Assembly: GCA_038373865.1 (NCBI GenBank)
Contig: JAXGGA010000458.1
Coordinates: forward strand, 62,001 to 126,000
Source of the DNA: Uloborus plumipes
Taxonomy: Eukaryota; Arthropoda; Arachnida; Araneae; Uloboridae
Length of the DNA stretch: 64,000 nucleotides
Direction: 5' to 3'
This document shows positions 57,165 through 64,000 of the stretch, piece after piece (position 1 is the first letter of the stretch; each line of letters starts with the position of its first letter). The notes below the pieces were generated by a model. That model was given only the letters and a program-made list of their open reading frames with translations, had not been told where the DNA came from and made no database searches. The position numbers were made by a program, and so were the translations under genes.

Positions 57165-57650
57165 CAATGGGGGAGTTTCCGAAATTTAGAAAATATTTTT
57201 TTCTGAAAGATCATGCTTCAAAACATAGGAATTGACCATTTTTTAAATTTTTTGACACAGTTATATATTTTTTATGAATTATTTTAACCGGTGCTCAAAT
57301 GCTATTCCGAAAAAAAAAAAACATCTGCGCATGACGTCAGTGGTGCAGGTTAGCGCGAAATCTAATTGGTTGCAGTGAAATGACGAAGGTCGTGACGTCA
57401 CTGATTTCTGCGATTGGACAACTCAAGTTAAGCAAAATGGTGTTATTATTGGAAAGAGAGCTGTTAGGTGCACCACTGATGTCACAAAAACCACGCCCCG
57501 TTTTCAAGGTAGGATATTAAAAAAAATAATAAAAAAATAAATTGTTGAGAAAATTAAAGTATTTTCCGGGCCCATGTTATTTTTTTATATCATTTTATCA
57601 ATTTCAGTAACAAAAAGCAGAACTTTTGACTGAAGGAAACTCCCCCATTG
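57165..57650. mobile_element. Inverted-repeat element with CRE-like sites
   Basis: CAATGGGGGAGTTTCC (57165-57180) and GGAAACTCCCCCATTG (57635-57650) are perfect 16-bp inverted ends. The 486-bp interior contains ATGACGTCAGTGG (57343) and CGTGACGTCACTG (57392), each with a TGACGTCA octamer, and a TGATGTCA variant (57478). Non-coding. No target duplication is clear. Confidence 0.65.
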
Positions 57651-58109
57651 GGCAATTTCCGCTGTCGCGTGCTCTCTATCTTTTTCGACGTACTTTGAAC
57701 AAACTGTTGAACAATATATTTTTTATTTCCAGTTTGTATCCTTTTACTACCATGCTTTCGCCCATACGGACCTGACGCATGCGAACGTTTGTGCGAGGTT
57801 TCAGCAATGGAAAGCCGACAATAACACGAATTATCAAGCGAGTATACACAAATGTGAAACTATATTTTGGAAAGTGCAAAACACGAGATTCTTGTATGAA
57901 CCATAAATAGAATCTGGAAGTATAAAAAAGAAGGCCACATTGTCAAGTGGAAGCTGCTTGCTGTTGATAGGTATTCAATGCTTGCAATGGGTCCTTCCAA
58001 TAGTGCAAAACGTTCTCAATACACACACACACAAAAAAAAAAAAAAAGGGGATTTAACACTTTCACACGAAGGAGGAAGAGAGCGAGTGGAATGACTCCA
58101 TTAAAGGCT
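57651..58109. other. Unassigned DNA with an AC/A tract
   Basis: ACACACACACAC followed by an A run at 58021-58047. Nothing else is recognised. Confidence 0.45.
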
Positions 58110-58455
58110 CACTGCAAAACATACATGTAGTTTTTACTGCATAATACAGCTAATTTTACAGTAATTTTACTGTAATAAACTGAAATTGCTCGTTCACAGT
58201 AATAAACAGTAAAATTACTGGTTTCACAGTTTATTACAGTACATTTTACATTTTTAAACTAGAACCTATGCTTCCAGTATTATATTGTTGTTTTTACAGT
58301 ATAATACAGCTAATTTTATGGTAAAATTGCTAATTTTACAGTAATAAACTGTAAAATAGCTAGTTTTACAGTTCATTACTGTGCTTTTACAGTTTTAAAC
58401 TGGAACCTCTGTTGCCACTATTAAACTGCAAAAACAACAGCTTTTTTTTGCAGTG
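58110..58455. mobile_element. CACTG-family MITE, copy 8
   Basis: CACTGCAAAACATACATG at the left, CTTTTTTTTGCAGTG at the right, with usual palindromic modules and a TTATATTGTTGTTTTTACAG junction. Confidence 0.8.
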
Positions 58456-59805
58456 CTTGAAAAAGTCGTCAGCAGCTTTTACTTGACAAAATTAGCTTTA
58501 CTTACGTTGTTCCTCTTTTTTTTGTTGACATTTTACTCATTTTTCCGCGCGTTGTAATGTTAAAATATTAGAAAAATAAAATGTATTAGAAAGATAAGTA
58601 AGTTCTAATCAAATAAAATGAGATTTTGATTTGAGAAATGCCTGCAATGGAATTGAAAATCATAAGGATATTTTCGATTTTGAATTATGAAATCGGAAGA
58701 CTTTTATCTGTCATAAGAGTAAAGAACTAACAGCTCTATCGGAAACAACAAAAATGGTTTAAATTAAAACAAGAAGTCATCTAGATTGAGTGATAGAAGC
58801 ACAATCGCTAGGTAGTAATTTAGAGTTCAAGATTGCTGGCGTAAATGCTCGTCATACGAAAAGGCATTTATTTGAAAAAGAAAAAAAAAAGCAATCATAC
58901 TGATGCTGAAAAACTTTGAGATTATACTCGTTACCACAGAGCGGGATAAAGATGTGAAAGAAGCACTTTCTTTTTGGAAGTACTTTAGCTTCAGACCGTC
59001 ACTTCACTTAAGTTTCCGGAACATCTGTTGCTTTCACAGCTTTGGACAACGTCTCTGTACCAGCAAGGTGAGATATTGTACAGTAAAAAAAGCAATTTTC
59101 TTTTGTTAAAAAACTTTTTATTCACTTGCATTTTTTTTGTTAAAAATGTTTTCAGTAGAAAATATAAAAAAGAAAATCTACAGATTATCAGTACAATGAA
59201 ATGAAAAGTGAAATGTTACGATATTTTTCCTGGATTTAGTTTCTAGAGTATGCAAGCTTGGCTACACGAGAACGGCACAAATGTGCATTAGAAAAACTGC
59301 ACACTTCAGGTAATTTTTATTATAAAGTAAGCAGATGAAATAAATTAAAAAAGGATTTTATTTCAAACACATGTTTTGTGCAATTTTTTAAAATAAAAAC
59401 TTATATAAGAGCAAATGTTCTAAAAATTATGTTATTGATATTTTCAATACCAAGAGAAAATTATTTATGGTCCTAAAATGAAACAGTAACTCATTTCCTG
59501 ATTAACAGGTCACTCTTGATTAACATTTAGTAAGAAAATATTCTGATCAATTATTAAATAAATAGGTGTTGCATTCTAGACAGATGATGTAGCAGATATT
59601 CCGATATTAAATAATAATTTGAGATAAAAAAAAATAAATTGAGAAAGGATATTATTTCAAACATGTATTTCTGTTCAATGGGAAAAAACATTTTAATCAT
59701 TTCCTCTGCTTTATATCAAAAACGGGGTTTTTTAAGCCTGGAATCATTCATAATACTGTGTGAGTATGCTTTTATTATTATTTCATCAAGAATAACCTGT
59801 CAGTA
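58456..59805. other. AT-rich DNA, nothing recognised
   Basis: No supported feature. A 68-codon plus frame at 58903 has no known motif. Confidence 0.4.
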
Positions 59806-60217
59806 CACTGTAAAATGAATGTTGTTTTTACAGTATAATGCAGCTAATTTTATAGTAATAAACTGTAAAAATTGTTAATTTTACAGTAATAAACTGTACA
59901 ATTGCTAACTTTACAGTAATAAACTGTAAAATTGTTAATTTTACACTGATAAAATCTGCAAAACTACTAATTTAGCAGTTTATTACAGTACATTTTACAG
60001 TTTTAAACTGAAACCTCTGCTGCCAGTATTATACTCTAGTTCTGGCAGTATAATACAGCTAAATTTTAATGCAATAAACTGTAAAATTTCTTACTTTACA
60101 ATATGAAACTGTAAAATTGCTAGTTTTGCAGTTTATTACTGTGCATTTCACTGTTTTAAATTGGAAATTCGGCTGTCAGAATTATACTCTAAAAACAACA
60201 ATTAGTTTTTAGCAGTG
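59806..60217. mobile_element. CACTG-family MITE, copy 9
   Basis: It is flanked by TA (59804-59805 and 60218-60219). Left CACTGTAAAATGAATGTTG, right TTAGTTTTTAGCAGTG. The tandem AATAAACTGTAAAATTG modules are very regular here. Confidence 0.85.
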
Positions 60218-62384
60218 TAAGATTAATCGTCATATCTGTCCCTCTTACTCCTTTAAAGTAGCACGAAGAAAACTGCATAAGTTTATCGAAATATTATTTT
60301 TAAACACACATAAGTTTCTCAATCTATAATTTTAAAATTCAATAAGCAGAGTGAAGTTCACAAAAGTGCAGTACCGGAAAATGCTTCGACTTTTACGATT
60401 CTCTTGTTCAGTTAATGAAATTTGTTGTAAGAAAAGAAAAAAAAAATCTTCGCATAGAGAGTTGCTATTTTCTGTGTTTTCATTTATGGTTATTTTAACA
60501 TGAAAAGTCTTAAAAGCTCTCGTAATCACAAAATATGAGGACGAGCATACAATGAAATATAAAAAAAAAAAGGCTGGTGTTGAAATAATATAAATAAGGC
60601 TAGAATAAAAGTGACTTTTAACGGAAATTGTTGCATTCCATTTTCTTTACTCTCTATAATAAAGAAGAAACTGTTCGTTAAAAGTTCAACACAATTGATT
60701 TATTTGGAAATATTCAGTGCTTTGATTCCCAAATAGTATTACTTGGTCAAGGGTTTAGTATTTATTCAGAAAGCTAAGATTTATCAATAAACATACCGAG
60801 TAAAAATAACTGCTGTAATCTCAGTTGGAGTAAAGGGAAATAGGATTTAAATGTTTCAATTTTAAATCCTACGCTTTCTTTTGGAGAAATTGAGAGGCAA
60901 AATTTTAATCTAATTTTAAAATTTAGCAAAGAAAGTCAGTCGAGATTAGTCGATCAAGTCACGATTTGAATAAAAAAAGAGGTATCAAAATTGGTTCTTC
61001 CGTTTAGGCGCTATGGTGCTACAGACACATACAAAGACAGACTGCCCATCAGCAGGTAAATTGTAAGATCTTTAAAATTGAATTTTTAAGGTAGTTGAAG
61101 AAATATGCTTTTGATTTCCCACAAGCAGTAATAACTAGTAAAAGGTTGGAATTTGATGTTTATTTTGTGCTTTATTTTCAACGAATATCAAACAAGCAAG
61201 CTTGAAAAGTAAATTTAAAGTAAGTGACAAAAACGGACAAGAAAATTAGAAAAAAAAAAAAGAAAAAGAAAAAAAAACAAAAAAACAAAAACTTTGCATA
61301 TAGTACTGTTGACATGCCCGGAATAGCACAGATAAGCACATATAGACGTCTAACTTGTAAACATCTTCCTTGTTGCGTTGGGGGTTAAAACTAGATACCT
61401 ACAGAAAATCATATTTAGGTTTTCTCTTTATTTTACTGTTTCTAGGTACATTTATTCTTTATAAAAGAGGAAGAACACTCGTAGATAAAATATTTCAATT
61501 AGTCTTAACCTTTAGAACAAAAATATTACATAAGGTTTTAAGAAAACTTCCTTAGTTTGATTGCTTTAATTAAAAACGCGTGGATTAAATTTATTTTTTA
61601 AACTGCTCATTCAGTGCTTTTAATTCAATTTTAAATCATAATAATTGTCATAGAACGTTTAAAATGAGGAAAACAAAGAGGGGCAAAATTCCTCTCTGTA
61701 GCACATCACACATTATTCGTGCCCTTACATTTCCATGGAAACAAAGAACAGAAAGAACTCAACTTTTTTTCTTTAATAAATTCCATATTCACTTTTCTTC
61801 GCTACCTTTTGCACTCCTTTTAATTAGTTTCGGTTCAAAAGCTTAAAATAAAAGAAGGAGAAATCAATACGGACGAAAACTAATTTCTTTCCTGTTATTC
61901 TTTTATTTTACAATAAATCTTCTGCTTGAATGGGAGAAGAAGCATAATTTGACTAGACTGCATGGAAATTAATTTTAAGTTTCATTTTAAAATCTGTTTC
62001 TTCGGAAAACATTTTTGTTATTACTTTAAGAACCAATTCAAGATCACCTATTCGTGAACAATGGAATTAGAAGCGTATGCAATAATGATTTTTTTTTCGT
62101 TTCTTAGTTTTAAAAGATATATCTCTTATTTTAAATTAAGTATTCTTAACTTAAGTATCTTAATTGAACGAAACTCTATGTTTACTAAGTCTAGTAATAA
62201 AGAAACAATTGAGGAAAAATTTTTTGGAATTTTTTTGGATTTTTTAAGAAAGATGAAAAATCGACAATACATATTCCCTCACATCCTCTTTGTTAAATTC
62301 AATTTTTTGTTTGTTTTTTTAAGCTTCAAACACACATACAAGCACAATGAAAATAAAAGCGCCTACGTATATTAATGCAGGGCA
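60218..62384. other. AT-rich DNA, nothing recognised
   Basis: Short frames (for example 62061-62375) are Phe/Lys/Ile-rich and not protein-like. An A-rich patch lies at 61247-61290. Confidence 0.4.
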
Positions 62385-62850
62385 GATGCTCGGCGAAATT
62401 GATTAATACTAACAAATACAAAACCAATGCATATCAGTTGGTTTCAATGAAAATAGACTTTCGATTTCTCAGCTTTAGATCCTATTAATGAGTACTAACA
62501 AATACAAAATCAATACAGGGTCATTTGGGTAAATGAAAATATAATTTTTATTTTTTACTCTAGGTCCTATTGATGAGTACTAATAAAATACAAAATCACT
62601 ACAGGTTCAGTTAGGTACGTAAAAATAGAATTCAAAATTTTCAATTCTAGATCCAATAGATTTTTTAGATCCTGTTGATGAATAAAAAATCAATACAGGG
62701 TAATTTGTGTAAATAAAAATATAATTTCGATTTTGCAATTTTAAATCCGATAGATCCTATTGATCAGTACTAAAAAATACAAAACCAATACAGGTCAGTT
62801 GGGGTAAATGAAACTGGAATTTAATTTCATAGCTTTAGATTCTTTCCTTC
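62385..62850. repeat. Diverged tandem repeat of about 90 bp
   Basis: About five units carry GAGTACTAA-AAATACAAAA, CAATACAGG and TTTAGATCCTATTGAT-type segments, with landmarks near 62399, 62488, 62576, 62674 and 62763. It runs into TATGTTCGTTTGTTTGCATG, which looks like the end of a dispersed repeat. Confidence 0.65.
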
Positions 62851-63281
62851 TCTTTGGATGAATGTACATATGTAAAAATAGATGTATGTTCGTTTGTTTG
62901 CATGTTTGTTCCTTATACAAACCCAGTTTTCGTCGGCTTTTCATCAAACTAGGCACAACAGTTCCTTGATGCACTAGAATTCACATAGGCGGGGTTTTGA
63001 AACTTAAAAAAAACCTAAAAAGCTCAAAATTCAAATTTTTTGTCTCAAAATGGCCATTTTCTTTTAATTTTGAACAGATAGAGTAATAGAGATAAGCCTT
63101 TAATCATACAAATTGATGAAGTTTAACACATTTATCTATGAGTATTTTAGAACAAATATTACTATTAACAATGAATTATCAATTTAAGGCTCACCTATTT
63201 CATTGTTGTTACAAAAAAAAAAAAAAAAAAACCTTCTTGGATTTGGTATGTTGCATTTTAACCCGCGCGAAGCCTGACATA

Positions 63282-63530
63282 TCTTCGGCACCATGCTAAA
63301 ATTACGAATGTGAAAATTGGCACTTTTCAGGTGAGCCAAAACACTGAACATAATTTTTTCCTACCTGATCAATTCGGTTATTTTAAATTTTTAAAATTTT
63401 ATAGGTATAAGTGTAAAACTATCGTTCGAAGGTATCATTTTAATTTTAATTAGTTGTAAAATTCGAACTTGAAAAACGAACTTGAAAAACGCGATTTGTC
63501 ACATTCGTTATTTTAGCATGGTGCCGACGA
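63282..63530. mobile_element. MITE with ~34-bp inverted ends
   Basis: Left TCTTCGGCACCATGCTAAAA and right, inward, TCGTCGGCACCATGCTAAAA continue to match for about 34 bp with two mismatches. TA flanks both sides (63280-63281 and 63531-63532). Total 249 bp, non-coding. Confidence 0.75.
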
Positions 63531-63532
63531 TA

Positions 63533-63798
63533 TAGGGGAAGACCGCCTATATTGGACCCCCTAAGAACAGGAGGCCTGTGTCGCTCAATGTGAAGCAAAA
63601 CAGAGATGCAAAATAGGTCATCGTAAGCTAAATTTAATCAGGAACCACCCTAGGAGCTTATATTTTCTGAAAATATGAAAATTATTTTTTTAAAAATTAT
63701 CTTATAAAAAGTTGCAAAAGTCCAATATAAGAATATGTGCGCCTTAATTGAACCATGTGCTTCCTAAATTGGACCGTACTAGGAAATCATAGAATAAT
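63533..63798. other. Probable end of a DNA transposon extending out of the window
   Basis: It starts GGGGAAGACCGCCTATATTG right after a TA and repeats ATTGGACC (63558 and 63769) and AATTGAACC. Such GGGGAAGAC-type ends with TA occur on pogo/Tigger-like elements as I recall. The coding fragment to its right fits that idea. The other end is outside the window. Confidence 0.35.
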
Positions 63799-63999
63799 TT
63801 ATAGTTGAACAATACAACTTTTTTCCAGGATTTGCAATAGAATTTCTTTTGCTTGGATCTCACTTAGGCAGTGTTGATAAACTCGCCTATGGCATTTCAT
63901 ACACTTAATCATGTTTTGCACTTTATCTCTATGACAAATATTGCAATAACAATTGTTTTGTGCAGCTTCTTGCTTTTTCTTGTGTGACTTTTTCTGCTC
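63799..63999 (-). CDS. C-terminal fragment of a cysteine-finger protein, possibly transposase
   Basis: A minus-strand frame enters from the right edge and stops at 63799-63801, giving 67 codons. A Lys-rich lead (QKKSHKKKQEAAQ) is followed by CYCNICHRDKVQNMIKCMKC and then HRRVYQHCLSE. The spacing C-x2-C-x10-C-x2-C with a later His-Cys resembles a PHD-like finger, but the H-C spacing is not canonical. Pogo/Tigger-type (DDE_1) transposases in animals often end with such a finger after a basic linker, and this sits at the end of a TA-flanked element. No ATG is inside the window, so it is partial. A host zinc-finger protein cannot be excluded. Confidence 0.45.
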   Translation of the reverse strand, partial: EQKKSHKKKQEAAQNNCYCNICHRDKVQNMIKCMKCHRRVYQHCLSEIQAKEILLQILEKSCIVQL

Positions 64000-64000
64000 T

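Noticed and set aside
21060..60217. Regularly spaced palindromic repeats resembling a CRISPR array
   Set aside because: The units are parts of a MITE with CACTG ends in a eukaryotic genome, with no unique spacers and no cas genes.

Overview
The window is a stretch of AT-rich arthropod nuclear DNA, most likely from a spider or another chelicerate. That guess rests on the repeat types and on remembered resemblance to spider repeats, not on a search. I find no convincing host gene in 64 kb. Nearly everything that can be identified is transposable-element sequence, much of it nested, separated by AT-rich DNA in which I see nothing. It reads as a gene desert or the inside of a very large intron.

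Layout. 0-3 kb: a tRNA-derived SINE and unassigned DNA. 3.0-6.5 kb: a decayed minus-strand coding fragment, cut at its upstream end by a ~3 kb element with GC-rich inverted ends and a 9-bp target duplication (Mutator-like). That element carries a 147-bp tandem array and GACC microsatellites. 6.9-8.5 kb: a Tc1-type transposon with perfect 28-bp ends and a frameshifted DD34E transposase. 8.5-16.4 kb: mostly unassigned DNA with microsatellites, a fold-back, a G-run/C-run element and two copies of an old dispersed repeat.

16.4-27.5 kb holds two nested stacks. First is a TA-flanked inverted-repeat element with a dead Tc1 transposon and a Helitron inside it. Second is an old tandem repeat interrupted by a CACTG-family MITE, a 4.65-kb hAT-type element, a CATCGG-rich MITE and another CACTG MITE. 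The hAT-type element has 8-bp target duplications, and a dead mariner and a G-run element lie inside it. 28.5-31.7 kb: a 453-bp tandem duplication. One unit received an insertion that itself received a piggyBac copy; the other unit preserves the empty site. 32.6-35.8 kb: more CACTG MITEs, interrupted by a CATCGG element (itself hit by a SINE) and by a TA-flanked fold-back. 36-49 kb: Helitron ends, fold-backs, two more old-repeat copies, a 274-bp tandem duplication and more CACTG MITEs.

51.27-56.91 kb: a Ty3/gypsy LTR retrotransposon with one uninterrupted gag-pol frame of about 1,548 residues. It has a complete 608-bp 5' LTR with TATA and initiator motifs, a primer binding site and a polypurine tract, but only the first 52 bp of the 3' LTR. 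This is the only intact long coding region. 57-64 kb: three more MITE-type elements, a diverged ~90-bp repeat and, at the right edge, a minus-strand coding fragment with a cysteine-rich finger, perhaps the C-terminus of a pogo/Tigger-like transposase.

There are no operons, CRISPR arrays or bacterial-type signals. The most unusual points are the nine-copy CACTG MITE family built of palindromic modules, seven palindromic GTAAC...GTTAC motifs confined to the hAT-type element, the 147-bp array inside a 9-bp-TSD element, a four-copy same-strand dispersed sequence rich in TTTATG/CAATAAAA motifs, and an intact gag-pol frame next to a truncated 3' LTR.
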